Of a stretch of DNA of 32,564 bases, positions 15,524-24,084 are shown piece by piece; positions within the stretch are counted from its first letter, which is position 1, and each line of letters starts with the position of its first letter. Made by a program: the position numbers and the translations under genes. The notes beneath the pieces are model-generated. The model was not told the origin of the DNA and ran no database searches. It worked only from the letters and a program-made list of their open reading frames with translations. Origin of the DNA: Alistipes sp. (GTDB lineage Bacteria; Bacteroidota; Bacteroidia; Bacteroidales; Rikenellaceae); contig JAFOHD010000072.1 in assembly GCA_017421945.1 (NCBI GenBank), forward strand, positions 1 through 32,564, in the 5' to 3' direction.

Positions 15524-18500
15524 TCAATATTTAATAACTACCTCGCCCATCAATCCGCTCGCTCGCAACTCGGAGCCTGCCTGTGGGCCGCTTATGGTCC
15601 AGGTCTTACGCTCCGACTCGGGAAGCGAAGCGTCGTATGCCAGACGATTAAACCATGTGCTTGTAACATCAACCTCAAGGGTGTTATCTCCCTGATTGAC
15701 ATAATCGGCAATATCTACCTTATAGGGTGGATACCACAACGTGCCAACCTGCTCGCCATTTACCCTAACGACGGCAATCATATCTACACTGCCCAAATCA
15801 AGCTCTACACGCTGGTTGCGTGCAACATCTTCGAGATTAAAGGTCGTGGTATAGGTTGCTGTGCCCGAGAACGACTTGCCTTCAGCAGTCTCTATCATAT
15901 CTTTCCATGGCTTCAGTTCGCGGGTGGTAATCTTTGCAGGAGCTCCCCATCCCTCGGGAAACTCAACACTCCACTCATTGCTCAGCACCATGCTGTTCTG
16001 CAACTCGGCAGGAGCTTTAACTGCATGAGGCTTCTTGTCAGTTTCAAAAACAACGAAATATGAGCTGTAACGTGGAAGGTCAAGATGGATTGTTGTATAT
16101 TCGCCTTCGGTAGTAGATGCCACAGGCTCCATTTCGCCCGTTGATGGATTCCACAACTCGACACGGCCCGTAGAGTGGAACTTCACATCTCCCTTAAATG
16201 ATGATTCCTTCTCGGGGGTTACAAAATACCAGTCTGCGCCTTCGGTTGTGCGGTGCAACCAACGAATATTTCCAACAACATCGGCCTGCATCTCAAGCAT
16301 GGCAAGAGCCTTGTCTATGCTGACTCCCGACAATACCTTGCCCTTGCCTACGGGTGTGATTTCACCCGCCGCAGCCTTGCCCCAAATGGCATCCACAGCC
16401 GACGCAAAACGTTTCTCGGCATTCTCGCCGTCACGCAACGTGGCAACACCTTTTGGAGCATCGGCAACAACAACGGCGCCCTGCTCAATCATCTGCCGCA
16501 ACTTCTCAAGCGTCGCGGGAAGCATGCGCTTATTGTCGGGAATCCACATCATGCGATAGCGCAGTCCCTCGGGCGTTACAATCTCACCATCCTCCACCGC
16601 AAGGCGGTTAAGCAAGACATCGGGGTTGCAGTAATCGTATTTATAGCCTGCGGGGAACGGGTGTTCCTGGTCGGGACGGTGTGCAACCTCATCACCCAAA
16701 TACCACAACACATCTGACACAGGGTTACCTCGCTCGAGCATATATGAGCAACGAGCCAGATAAGTCGTAAACTCCTTCATGTGTTTCCACCACGTCTGAC
16801 CACGCAGGAATGGCGTGCCAATCTTTGCGCCAAACGATGTTCCGGGCTGCTTGAAGTCAATCTGCGGATTGTGGGTATAGGTGTGGAATACCGTATGGGT
16901 TACACCCTCCACGGCATTGAAATCGGCAACCTCCTTGAGCATGGAGAAGTGTTCATCCCAAGTCAGGTCAAACGAAGTGAGCGACTCGGCTGCAACGCGT
17001 GGCTTACCATAGATGCGAGCAGCCGAAGCTGTGGGTTTGATTGGCTTGAACTCCAATGCACCGACATAGGAAGGAGTGAACGGCTGCCAATATTCACACA
17101 TAGGAATATCGGCATACTTATAATACTCCATGCAATCGGCAGGGAACACATCTCCGGCCGAAGTTTCATAGCGAATAAGCAGTCCCTGTTCGTGTCCCAA
17201 ATCAGCCATTCGCTTGTAGAACTTATCAACAAACAAACGTCCTATATTGTTGCGCCAGTCAAGCAGAAAACGAGATGTTGTCTCCATATCATCAACCACA
17301 TAACCCCACAAAGCGGGAATCCAGCGGCGCAGGTCATATCCCGCATACTCCTTGAACTCCTGCTCCATATTTGGAGTCCATGTCTGCGAATAGCACTCCC
17401 AGCTATCAAGCAACATGCTACCAAGCAAACCGCCCTGCAATGCGCCATCGGTCAGGCGGCCGATATAACCGGCAAAATGAGCATCAGGCCCGGCGGTTGA
17501 GAGTTTGTCGCACTCCCAGCCCGTACCCTCGGGTGGCGCAGGAGCATTTCTTGCGCCCTTATTTACGTGTCCCATGCGCAGGATTGTCCAGCCATTGTTA
17601 TTGGGTGCAGTCCACTTCAAGTGGCCATCGGCCGACATATATTGCGAAATGTCAATCACCTCATTGCCCTGCACGCACGACTCTGCGGGATGCACCACAT
17701 CATCGCCCGTACGCTCATAACTACGCAAGGTCCACGCAGTCTCTGCCTCCCAGTTATTCTTGCGGGCACCTGTATAGAAATAGATATTTCCGAGAGGAAT
17801 ATCGTGTGCGGTCTGAACCTCAATTCTGAATTGGGAGGTTGGAGCAACCTCTGCGCAGGCAAAGGTGAGATGACGATAATCCTGCCAATTTGTTTGAGGG
17901 ATGTCGGCATCGACAATAGCCTGACGTGAGCCATCTGCCATCACAGCATAGACTGTAAAATGGATATCGGGCTCATAGCACCACTGCTGATCATATGGGG
18001 CAAGAGGTGGGAACTCTACACCACGCACAACAACAGGCTCCTCAAAGGTAAGCTCCGCCCAATGAGTTTCGCCACCGCGTGGGAAGATGATATTCTTTCC
18101 TATGAACAACCCCTCCCAGGCGTGGTCACCACTACCCTTCACCGTTTTGGGCACGAGCGGCTTGCCCGTATCATTCTTTGGGGTTGGAAATGCCACCACG
18201 GCAATGTCACGATAGTCGCGCCAATCTTCAGAGCTTGGCTCGCCAATGGGTAGTTTGACATTTACCTCGCCACCCTGCACATCGGTGCGTGAATGTACCA
18301 AATCGCGCATGGCATTCTCGGGCGTAATCCATGGCCCTCCCGACATTGCCCAGCCCGGGCAGTTCTGCATGGTAAACGACAACCCCAGGCGTTTACACTC
18401 CTCGGCGGTGTACTTGACAGCGTCATCCCACCTCTCGCTCAAGCAGGTGATATCCTCGCCCGTCTCGGGCCACTTACCACCAAACTGACCATGAAAGAGA

Positions 18501-18766
18501 TGAACGCCCGAAATACCCGCATCGGCGATAGCCTCCAAGTCGGCCGTGATGCCCTCCAGCGACACATTGCCACCAATGAAGTGAAACCATGTTTCAGGAT
18601 AATGCACCCTCTCGGGTGAAACAAAAAGTTTGCGGTCCTTACCATCAAACCCTCGGGCCAAATGCTCCTTGTCGGGCAGCATTGTATTTTCATCACCACA
18701 CGATACAAGTGCAGCTACTCCCACCAAAAGCGCAGTAGCCGCAAAAGTTAAAGCTGTTTTTTTCAT
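15524..18766 (-). CDS. GH106-type alpha-L-rhamnosidase lipoprotein
   Basis: A 1080-residue exported protein with a lipoprotein signal (lipobox LVSC, around Cys23). The N-terminal barrel has the GH106-type stretch ITADLEAIADAGISGVHLFH, then KRLGLSFTMQNCPGWAMSGGPWIT, followed by internal beta-sandwich inserts. Conserved segments later on include LLGSMLLDSWECYSQTW and the YETSAGDVFPADCMEYYKYAD region. The C-terminal 110 residues form a galactose-binding-like sandwich (LDLGSVDMIAVVRVNGEQVGTLWYPPY). Characterised GH106 enzymes remove alpha-L-rhamnose from pectic rhamnogalacturonans and arabinogalactans; substrate specificity here is inferred. I did not assign catalytic glutamates. It follows the TSCPD gene by 18 bases and precedes the thioesterase by 4. 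No SusC/D genes are nearby. Confidence 0.87.
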   Translation of the reverse strand: MKKTALTFAATALLVGVAALVSCGDENTMLPDKEHLARGFDGKDRKLFVSPERVHYPETWFHFIGGNVSLEGITADLEAIADAGISGVHLFHGQFGGKWPETGEDITCLSERWDDAVKYTAEECKRLGLSFTMQNCPGWAMSGGPWITPENAMRDLVHSRTDVQGGEVNVKLPIGEPSSEDWRDYRDIAVVAFPTPKNDTGKPLVPKTVKGSGDHAWEGLFIGKNIIFPRGGETHWAELTFEEPVVVRGVEFPPLAPYDQQWCYEPDIHFTVYAVMADGSRQAIVDADIPQTNWQDYRHLTFACAEVAPTSQFRIEVQTAHDIPLGNIYFYTGARKNNWEAETAWTLRSYERTGDDVVHPAESCVQGNEVIDISQYMSADGHLKWTAPNNNGWTILRMGHVNKGARNAPAPPEGTGWECDKLSTAGPDAHFAGYIGRLTDGALQGGLLGSMLLDSWECYSQTWTPNMEQEFKEYAGYDLRRWIPALWGYVVDDMETTSRFLLDWRNNIGRLFVDKFYKRMADLGHEQGLLIRYETSAGDVFPADCMEYYKYADIPMCEYWQPFTPSYVGALEFKPIKPTASAARIYGKPRVAAESLTSFDLTWDEHFSMLKEVADFNAVEGVTHTVFHTYTHNPQIDFKQPGTSFGAKIGTPFLRGQTWWKHMKEFTTYLARCSYMLERGNPVSDVLWYLGDEVAHRPDQEHPFPAGYKYDYCNPDVLLNRLAVEDGEIVTPEGLRYRMMWIPDNKRMLPATLEKLRQMIEQGAVVVADAPKGVATLRDGENAEKRFASAVDAIWGKAAAGEITPVGKGKVLSGVSIDKALAMLEMQADVVGNIRWLHRTTEGADWYFVTPEKESSFKGDVKFHSTGRVELWNPSTGEMEPVASTTEGEYTTIHLDLPRYSSYFVVFETDKKPHAVKAPAELQNSMVLSNEWSVEFPEGWGAPAKITTRELKPWKDMIETAEGKSFSGTATYTTTFNLEDVARNQRVELDLGSVDMIAVVRVNGEQVGTLWYPPYKVDIADYVNQGDNTLEVDVTSTWFNRLAYDASLPESERKTWTISGPQAGSELRASGLMGEVVIKY

Positions 18767-18784
18767 CTTTAGGTCAGGAATAAT

Positions 18785-19039
18785 CTATTTACCTATCATT
18801 TGGCGCAGTGCTCGGGCAAGCTGGTCGGGACACGACGTGCCTTTACCATGGCAGTTTATGCCTTCCAGACGAGCGATAACCTCTTCAGCCTTCATACCCC
18901 TGACAAGCTGGGCGATGCCCTGCGTATTGCCATGACAGCCGCCGAAAAATTCTACACTCTGCACCAGATCATCCTCAAGACGTATCTCGATTGCCTGCGA
19001 GCAGACTCCACGAGTGGGATATATCAATTTTTTCTCCAT
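18785..19039 (-). CDS. TSCPD domain protein (TIGR03905-like)
   Basis: An 84-residue protein carrying the TSCPD motif at residues 68-72 (KGTSCPDQLARAL), with Cys13, Cys35, Cys63 and Cys70 conserved as in the stand-alone family. The same domain is found at the C-terminus of class II ribonucleotide reductases; the free form has no established function, though four cysteines suggest metal or Fe-S binding. It is the first gene after a -7 promoter and lies 18 bases before the GH106 gene, so it probably heads that operon, although a functional link with rhamnosidase is not obvious. Confidence 0.85.
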   Translation of the reverse strand: MEKKLIYPTRGVCSQAIEIRLEDDLVQSVEFFGGCHGNTQGIAQLVRGMKAEEVIARLEGINCHGKGTSCPDQLARALRQMIGK

Positions 19040-19060
19040 AATAAAACAATTTTACCCATA

Positions 19061-19068
19061 CAAAGATA
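19061..19068 (-). promoter_or_regulatory. -7 promoter element of the TSCPD-GH106 operon
   Basis: On the minus strand TATCTTTG (19068-19061) sits 21 bases upstream of the TSCPD ATG. The -33 region is T-rich but lacks a clear TTTG. Confidence 0.6.
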
Positions 19069-19131
19069 GAAAAATTAATAGAAAAACATCTATTCATCAG
19101 CCAAAAGCGACGTTATATAACTACATTTTTG

Positions 19132-19139
19132 TACATTTG
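19132..19139 (+). promoter_or_regulatory. -7 promoter element of the BaiN-type flavoprotein gene
   Basis: TACATTTG fits TAnnTTTG and ends 19 bases before the ATG at 19159. It lies back-to-back with the divergent TSCPD promoter, about 65 bases apart. No clear -33 element is seen. Confidence 0.55.
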
Positions 19140-19158
19140 TAGAAAATTTGGATACACA

Positions 19159-20406
19159 ATGTACGACGTAATAGTAATAGGTGCTGGTGCAGCAGGTTTG
19201 ATGGCAGCAGCCACAGCAGCACGAAGCGGCAAGAAGGTGCTCCTGATGGAGAAGATGGAGAAGGCAGGACGTAAAATCCGTATCACGGGTAAGGGACGTT
19301 GCAACCTTACCAATGCCCGTCCACCCGAGGAGTTCAGTGAGGCAATACGTACCAATGCCGAGTTCTTTGATGTGGCATTTGCCGAGTTTAACAACAAGGC
19401 TACAATCCGTTTCTTTGAGCGTCTGGGCGTAAAGCTGGAGATTGAGCGCGGTCAGCGAGTATTCCCCAAGAGCGGCAAGGCGTGGGACATAGCCAATGCG
19501 CTGGTGGATTATTGCCTTGACAACGAGGTGGATATCCTCTACAACACCCGCGTAACGGAAATCCTTGCCATTGGGGGTAAGGTATATGGTGTCATGTTCC
19601 AGAACAAACGCGGTTTCATGCGCAAGGAGGAGGCCGAAAACGTCATCATCGCCACGGGAGGCGTGAGTTATCCGGGCACGGGCTCTACGGGTGACGGTTA
19701 TCTGTTTGCCAACAAGCTCGGGCACACCATTGAGGAGTTGCGCCCCTCGCTCACCCCACTGCGCACATCACACCCACAGCGCAAGTTCCTTGACGGACTG
19801 CTGCTGAAAAACATCAACGCCAAGTTATACATCGACAACGAGCTTGTGAAAGAGGAGTTTGGTGAAATAAGTTTCTCGGACCGAGGTATCGAGGGCGCAG
19901 TGGCATTGCGTTTGAGTCGTGATGCGGTGGATGCCCTGATAGAAGATAAGCGAGTGAAGATTGTGGTGGATATGAAGCCCGCACTCGATGAGGAGACGTT
20001 GTTTGAGCGTATCAAACGTGAGATTGCCGAGATGCAGCCCGACGAATTTTTCTCGGAGTTGTTGCGCAAGCTGGTACCCAAACACTTTGTGATTCCCATT
20101 GCTCATGAGCTTGACATACACTCGAAAAACTACATCCGCAAGGTCACCGACACCGAGATACATCGCTTGATTAAGGTTTTGAAAGGCATGGTATTCCCCA
20201 TCACCGACTATGCTCCGTTTGAGTATGCGGTAGTCACCGCCGGTGGCGTGCGTTGCGACGAGGTAAACAAATACACCATGGAATCACTGAAGGTCAAAGG
20301 ACTCTATTTTGCGGGCGAAGTACTCGACCTGGATGCCAACACAGGTGGTTACAACATGCAAATTGCATTCTCGACAGGTCGCCTCGCAGGACAGTTAAAG
20401 AAGTAG
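19159..20406 (+). CDS. BaiN/HI0933-like FAD-dependent oxidoreductase
   Basis: A 415-residue flavoprotein. The N-terminal dinucleotide-binding motif is VIVIGAGAAGLMAA (G8-x-G10-x2-G13), followed by LLMEKMEKAGRKIRITGKGRCNLTNA, the signature of the HI0933/BaiN family. The middle has IIATGGVSYPGTGSTGDGY. The C-terminal FAD segment is GLYFAGEVLDLDANTGGYNMQIAFSTGRLAG. The family includes BaiN, reported to act in bile-acid dehydroxylation in Clostridium, but most members are of unknown function, so no bile-acid role is claimed. The start at 19159 is chosen because an in-frame TTG at 19129 would fall within the promoter. Confidence 0.9.
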   Translation: MYDVIVIGAGAAGLMAAATAARSGKKVLLMEKMEKAGRKIRITGKGRCNLTNARPPEEFSEAIRTNAEFFDVAFAEFNNKATIRFFERLGVKLEIERGQRVFPKSGKAWDIANALVDYCLDNEVDILYNTRVTEILAIGGKVYGVMFQNKRGFMRKEEAENVIIATGGVSYPGTGSTGDGYLFANKLGHTIEELRPSLTPLRTSHPQRKFLDGLLLKNINAKLYIDNELVKEEFGEISFSDRGIEGAVALRLSRDAVDALIEDKRVKIVVDMKPALDEETLFERIKREIAEMQPDEFFSELLRKLVPKHFVIPIAHELDIHSKNYIRKVTDTEIHRLIKVLKGMVFPITDYAPFEYAVVTAGGVRCDEVNKYTMESLKVKGLYFAGEVLDLDANTGGYNMQIAFSTGRLAGQLKK

Positions 20407-20413
20407 AATCAAA

Positions 20414-20938
20414 GTGAAGATTACAGGCAGAAACATAAAACGCCGATTGTACGGCCTGAGCCGTCTGCCCTCCAACCTCAAACGAGCACGATATTGGAGA
20501 GGCCACGGGGTACATTCGCCATTCGTTTATGCGATTGTACGAGAGGTTTTTATGGAAGGTGTGGTGAAAGGCGACAACCGCGAGTTAATGATAGCACTTA
20601 TGGATAGGGGCATCGGTCGCCGACGAGCCATAGAGTTGCAAAATCTTGTGGAGCATTGCAAATACAACACTTTTGCCATAGACATCACGCCCGAGCAGAT
20701 GGAGGGTTATGACTTTGTAATATCAACACTTGAGGCGGGCAATGACGTTTTAGGGCCATTGGCGCAACGTGCCAGTGAGCTTGGTATCACACTATGTATC
20801 ATGCTGCCTTCGTATGACCGCAAGCGCGATATTGCATGCCAGGAATTAGTGAAAAATCACCGATGCACAAGCGTAGATAACCGAGGATATCTGCTACTAT
20901 TTAACAACCACCTACCAAAACAGGAATTTAGATTATGA
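20414..20938 (+). CDS. Shortened methyltransferase-like protein of a Bacteroidota family
   Basis: A 174-residue protein starting with GTG, 7 bases after the flavoprotein gene. The N-terminus RYWRGHGVHSPFVYAIVREVF resembles the start of a Bacteroidota class I SAM methyltransferase family, and the end (NRGYLLLFNNHLPKQEFRL) resembles that family's last strands. The middle, however, lacks any glycine-rich SAM-binding motif: residues after ELQNLVEHCKYNTFAID go straight into a later Rossmann strand (YDFVISTLEAG). It thus looks like a methyltransferase that has lost roughly its first Rossmann unit and is likely not catalytic. This assignment rests on recalled family motifs. It overlaps the next gene by four bases (ATGA). 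Confidence 0.6.
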   Translation: MKITGRNIKRRLYGLSRLPSNLKRARYWRGHGVHSPFVYAIVREVFMEGVVKGDNRELMIALMDRGIGRRRAIELQNLVEHCKYNTFAIDITPEQMEGYDFVISTLEAGNDVLGPLAQRASELGITLCIMLPSYDRKRDIACQELVKNHRCTSVDNRGYLLLFNNHLPKQEFRL

Positions 20939-21486
20939 AAATTTACACACGATGTGGTGACAAGGGTTATACTTCACTCATTGGAGGCGAGCGAGTTGAG
21001 AAATTTGACCTCCGCGTGGAAGCATACGGTTGCGTCGATGAGCTGATGGCATTCACCGCCCTGCTTGCCGACAAACTCTCAGCAGATGAGAAACTCTCGG
21101 ACTATGCCCAGCAGCTGCGCAGCATAGAGTCGCAACTGATGTGCGTGTCGGCACTCCTGGCCGTTGGCAAGGATGGAGAAGGCAAGGTCGCAAAACTCAA
21201 GTGTGATGCTACACAGCTTCTCGAACAGCAGATTGACCAGATGCAGGCGCAGTTGCCCACAATAACCAAATTCACAATACCGGGGGGCGATGAGCGCATA
21301 TCTCTGTGCCACGTATGTCGCACCGTATGCCGCCGAGCAGAACGCGCCGCCCTACGTGCTGGCGCCAAGTATGAGATTGACTGCGACCCTATAATATACC
21401 TTAACCGCTTATCGGACTACTTCTACCTTTTGGGGCGCCGTGTGACAATGCTCTGCGAAGTCGAAGAGATTGAGTGGATTCCATAG
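20935..21486 (+). CDS. Cob(I)yrinic acid a,c-diamide adenosyltransferase (PduO type)
   Basis: A 183-residue ATP:cob(I)alamin adenosyltransferase. The ATP-binding N-terminus is TRCGDKGYTSLIGGERVEKFDLRVEAYGCVDEL. Later come FTIPGGDERISLCHVCRTVCRRAER and IIYLNRLSDYFYLLGRR, the helices that form the active site in PduO enzymes. It makes adenosylcobalamin for B12-dependent mutases. It is coupled by an ATGA overlap to the methyltransferase-like gene. No cobalamin riboswitch is visible upstream, and no other B12 gene lies in the window. Confidence 0.95.
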   Translation: MKIYTRCGDKGYTSLIGGERVEKFDLRVEAYGCVDELMAFTALLADKLSADEKLSDYAQQLRSIESQLMCVSALLAVGKDGEGKVAKLKCDATQLLEQQIDQMQAQLPTITKFTIPGGDERISLCHVCRTVCRRAERAALRAGAKYEIDCDPIIYLNRLSDYFYLLGRRVTMLCEVEEIEWIP

Positions 21487-21568
21487 CCCGGATGTATCAC
21501 AAAAAGCACTGTTACTCATCCATTTGAACATTTATACAACCTCTGTCATAAGAATATTATGCAAAGAG

Positions 21569-21598
21569 TTTGTATTTGTCAATTTTTAATTATCTTTG
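21569..21598 (+). promoter_or_regulatory. Promoter of DUF2795 gene
   Basis: TTTG (21569-21572), an 18-base spacer and TATCTTTG (21591-21598). The leader to the ATG at 21663 is roughly 58 bases. Confidence 0.72.
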
Positions 21599-21662
21599 CG
21601 CCGCAAAAGTCAAACATGACAGACCAACCGAAAACAATAATTAACAAATAAAACACACGAGT

Positions 21663-21884
21663 ATGTATTGGACTTTAGAGTTAGCATCAAAGTTGGAGGA
21701 TGCACCATGGCCAGCAACAAAGGAGGAGTTGATTGATTACGCCATCCGTTCAGGCGCGCCACTGGAGGTGTTGGAGAACCTTCAGGAGATTGAGGACGAG
21801 GGCGACATCTACGAGTCAATCGAGGACATCTGGCCCGACTATCCATCAAAGGACGACTTCTTCTTTAACGAGGAGGAGTATTAA
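21663..21884 (+). CDS. DUF2795 small acidic protein
   Basis: A 73-residue protein: MYWTLELASKLEDAPWPATKEELIDYAIRSG..., the DUF2795 pattern (a short helix-turn-helix-like segment with PATKEELI), followed by a very acidic tail (ESIEDIWPDYPSKDDFFFNEEEY). The function is unknown; similar short proteins are conserved throughout Bacteroidales. It is monocistronic, with a consensus promoter and a strong terminator, which suggests a well-expressed transcript. Confidence 0.85.
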   Translation: MYWTLELASKLEDAPWPATKEELIDYAIRSGAPLEVLENLQEIEDEGDIYESIEDIWPDYPSKDDFFFNEEEY

Positions 21885-21920
21885 CGAGGTATATAACAGA
21901 TAATCAATCTGTTAAGTATT

Positions 21921-21960
21921 TAGGGTGTGGCAACTTTTGGTTGTTACACCCTACTTTTTT
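21921..21960 (+). terminator. Rho-independent terminator of DUF2795 gene
   Basis: TAGGGTGTGGCAAC (21921-21934) pairs with GTTGTTACACCCTA (21940-21953) through 14 pairs including two G-U pairs, followed by CTTTTTT. This is a strong intrinsic terminator. Confidence 0.9.
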
Positions 21961-22054
21961 ACCCTTTTTCGGTATTAAATAGCACTATTAGTTACTCATT
22001 AGTTACTCACCGACTATTCGCAAAAGCGTCAAGAAATATAATTCCAAACAAAAT

Positions 22055-22082
22055 GGGCTGCCAACCAAAAAGTTAGCAGCCC
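22055..22082 (-). terminator. Terminator of the C1 peptidase gene
   Basis: GGGCTGCCAAC (22055-22065) pairs with GTTAGCAGCCC (22072-22082) with one mismatch. Read on the minus strand it is followed by ATTTTGTTT, and it lies 21 bases after the stop codon. Confidence 0.75.
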
Positions 22083-22103
22083 TCATCATTTGATATTACC
22101 ACC

Positions 22104-23486
22104 CTACTCCTCGGGAGCAAACATTGGGTCCCACGCAGGAAGGAGCGTAGGCTTCTGCTCGAGCATCTTGAGGATATCCTCGGGCACATACTTGCGCTCG
22201 ATAACCACGCGGAACATATACTCGTTGAACCACTCATCGGTCATAATCAGGTTGCCCTGATAGCCCGACGAAGCACCCCAGCTGTTCTCAACCATCCACT
22301 TCTTTGGCTTGCCCGCCTCGTCCAAATCAACAGCAATGAGCGTCATGGCATGTGACGAGCCGCTGGTGTAGGTCTGAATACGCTGCTTCTTGTCCATTGG
22401 GAATGAGGTGTTGAAGAGCGAAGCATAATCGAAGTTGTTCAAATCAAGAGTGCCCTTAGAACGGTCCATGAACTTACCCACATCGCACGAGAAATACATC
22501 GCGGTGTTATCCTTGATTGAGGCAATAGCCATCTCCTTAACTCGCTCGATAGGCAGGTTGATGTAGAGCCAGTTCTCGCCATCATACACATGGCGGTCGT
22601 ACTCAATCTCATACACTTTGTTATACTCCCTTGAGGGGTCGTTCATCACCATGATATAGTTCTGCTCCAGGTCCTCGCCAATATACTCCTCGTAGAATGA
22701 CTTTGGTGTGTAGGTCTTCTTGCTCACCAGCTTGCCCGACTTATCGTAGCGAGCCCACTCAAACTCGGTGGGAGGAACACCCAGACACTCAACCAAAATG
22801 TAGTAAATCTCCGACAGCATATCCTCCTTGCGCTCCATAGCCTTTGCAGGTTTCAACTCGCGCAGCTCCAGAGCAAACTCACGCAACTTCTGGCGCAGGA
22901 TGTTAGCCATCTGCGAGGTGTTATTGCTCTGGTAGGTTTCGGGCATGGCCGACTTTGGCACTACGCCATACTTCATGATAAGGTTTGAAACGCCCGTAAA
23001 CTGACCTCCGTCGCCAATAGGATTCTTCATAAGCCAATCAACCTTACGGTCGGTGAGTGGCAAATCGCGCGTATCAATAATTGCCTGAAGGAAGAGGTTT
23101 GACTTCTCCAGCTGATCGTAAAACGAGTTGTAGTTCTGCGAGAACTCAAAACCAGGCAAATCATACTTCGAAATCATCTTGGCACGCAGCACATTCAAAC
23201 CTGTGAACAACCAGCAACGGCCCGACGACTTCTGGTCGGTAATGCCCCTGGTAGGTACGCGGTGCGAGAAGTGGGTATCAATCATCGCCAGATTATCGGA
23301 ATTGATAGCCAATGTAGCGATTGACGTTGATGCCAACGCATTCTTCAAGGCCTTCTGATAGGGAGTGGCCGCATAACTCTTGCTTATGCGTGAAAGCATC
23401 TCCTCGCTGATGCCGCCTCCCTTTGTCTGTGCCGAAGCACTTAGTACGCCCGCCATAAGCAGGGCAGCCAAAAATAGTCTCTTCAT
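22104..23486 (-). CDS. Bleomycin hydrolase/aminopeptidase C-like C1 cysteine peptidase, exported
   Basis: A 460-residue papain-fold peptidase. The catalytic Cys91 is in QKSSGRCWLF, His379 in SGSSHAMTLIAVD and Asn401 in VENSWG, all in bleomycin-hydrolase (C1B) context. Unlike cytosolic bleomycin hydrolases it starts with a signal peptide (MKRLFLAALLMAGVLSASAQ; cleavage likely before Gln20), so it should be periplasmic or surface-exposed. Bleomycin hydrolases are aminopeptidases, often hexameric. The frame extends upstream to 23552, but the ATG at 23486 is chosen because the signal peptide begins there. It follows the GNAT gene by 16 bases and is probably cotranscribed with it. Confidence 0.93.
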   Translation of the reverse strand: MKRLFLAALLMAGVLSASAQTKGGGISEEMLSRISKSYAATPYQKALKNALASTSIATLAINSDNLAMIDTHFSHRVPTRGITDQKSSGRCWLFTGLNVLRAKMISKYDLPGFEFSQNYNSFYDQLEKSNLFLQAIIDTRDLPLTDRKVDWLMKNPIGDGGQFTGVSNLIMKYGVVPKSAMPETYQSNNTSQMANILRQKLREFALELRELKPAKAMERKEDMLSEIYYILVECLGVPPTEFEWARYDKSGKLVSKKTYTPKSFYEEYIGEDLEQNYIMVMNDPSREYNKVYEIEYDRHVYDGENWLYINLPIERVKEMAIASIKDNTAMYFSCDVGKFMDRSKGTLDLNNFDYASLFNTSFPMDKKQRIQTYTSGSSHAMTLIAVDLDEAGKPKKWMVENSWGASSGYQGNLIMTDEWFNEYMFRVVIERKYVPEDILKMLEQKPTLLPAWDPMFAPEE

Positions 23487-23502
23487 AGTATTTTGATTTA
23501 AG

Positions 23503-24000
23503 TTATTCCAATATCTTTTCATACGCCAAGCGGCGGCTCTCGATGACCACATCGCCGCAGTAGGTGTAATCCAACGACTTTATCAGTCCCTGCATGATTT
23601 TATTGTCGGGGTGAGTGTCTATGCGCATACTCCTGACCTTTTCTGCCGCCATCGCCTCCGCTGCCGACATAAAACGTTTGGAGAATCCCATGCCGACAAA
23701 TATCTCCGACACACACAGACGATGCACAACGGCATACTCACCCTGCGTCAGCCACACACCACCGGTCAAACCCTCATAGGCAGGCTCGCCTGTGAAAATC
23801 ACTGCACCATAGGCTATTATGGTCGCACCCTCGCACAGCACCATACCAACCCCGCTTGCCACATCCTGCTCAATACTTGAGCGATTAGGATAGCCTCGCT
23901 GCCATTGGTCAATGCCCGATGCACCCAAGCGGTCAGATGCAGCACGCACCATAGCCTCAATCTGGTCAATATCATCAGTTGTCGCCTTACGGAAAATCAT
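23503..24000 (-). CDS. GNAT family N-acetyltransferase
   Basis: A 165-residue GNAT protein. The N-terminal strand-helix is MIFRKATTDDIDQIEAMV. The acetyl-CoA region is AVVHRLCVSEIFVGMGFSKRFM (about 92-113), which keeps the V-x-x-L-x-V strand and a Gly-rich turn close to the R/Q-x2-G-x-G/A consensus, followed by MRIDTHPDNKIMQGLIKSLDY. The substrate is unknown. It is the first gene of a two-gene unit with the exported C1 peptidase, whose relevance is unclear. Confidence 0.87.
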   Translation of the reverse strand: MIFRKATTDDIDQIEAMVRAASDRLGASGIDQWQRGYPNRSSIEQDVASGVGMVLCEGATIIAYGAVIFTGEPAYEGLTGGVWLTQGEYAVVHRLCVSEIFVGMGFSKRFMSAAEAMAAEKVRSMRIDTHPDNKIMQGLIKSLDYTYCGDVVIESRRLAYEKILE

Positions 24001-24016
24001 AGTATTACGTTTTACG

Positions 24017-24051
24017 CAAAGATATGTAAAATTAAGAATTTACACAACAAA
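24017..24051 (-). promoter_or_regulatory. Promoter of the GNAT-peptidase operon
   Basis: On the minus strand TATCTTTG (24024-24017) lies 16 bases before the ATG at 24000. TTTG/TTG copies at 24051-24045 are 20-23 bases upstream. The -33 element overlaps the T-tract of the tRNA-Gln terminator. Confidence 0.72.
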
Positions 24052-24083
24052 AAAAGACAGCCGACTTAATATCGACTGTCTTT
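24045..24083 (-). terminator. Terminator of tRNA-Gln
   Basis: AAAGACAG (24053-24060) pairs with CTGTCTTT (24076-24083), extended by three pairs past a single mismatch, with a 7-base loop. On the minus strand the hairpin begins one base after the tRNA CCA and runs into seven consecutive T then GTTG. Confidence 0.88.
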
Positions 24084-24084
24084 G

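Noticed and set aside
16781-17500. Plus-strand ORF of 239 codons opposite the GH106 gene
   Set aside because: Antisense shadow of a well-supported GH106 gene, with other overlapping shadows beside it and no recognisable domain.
20935-21486. Cobalamin riboswitch upstream of the adenosyltransferase
   Set aside because: The gene overlaps its upstream neighbour and no B12-box-like sequence or long leader is present.
21487-21568. Possible small RNA between the adenosyltransferase and DUF2795 genes
   Set aside because: No promoter-terminator pair or stable hairpin found in this short AT-rich stretch.
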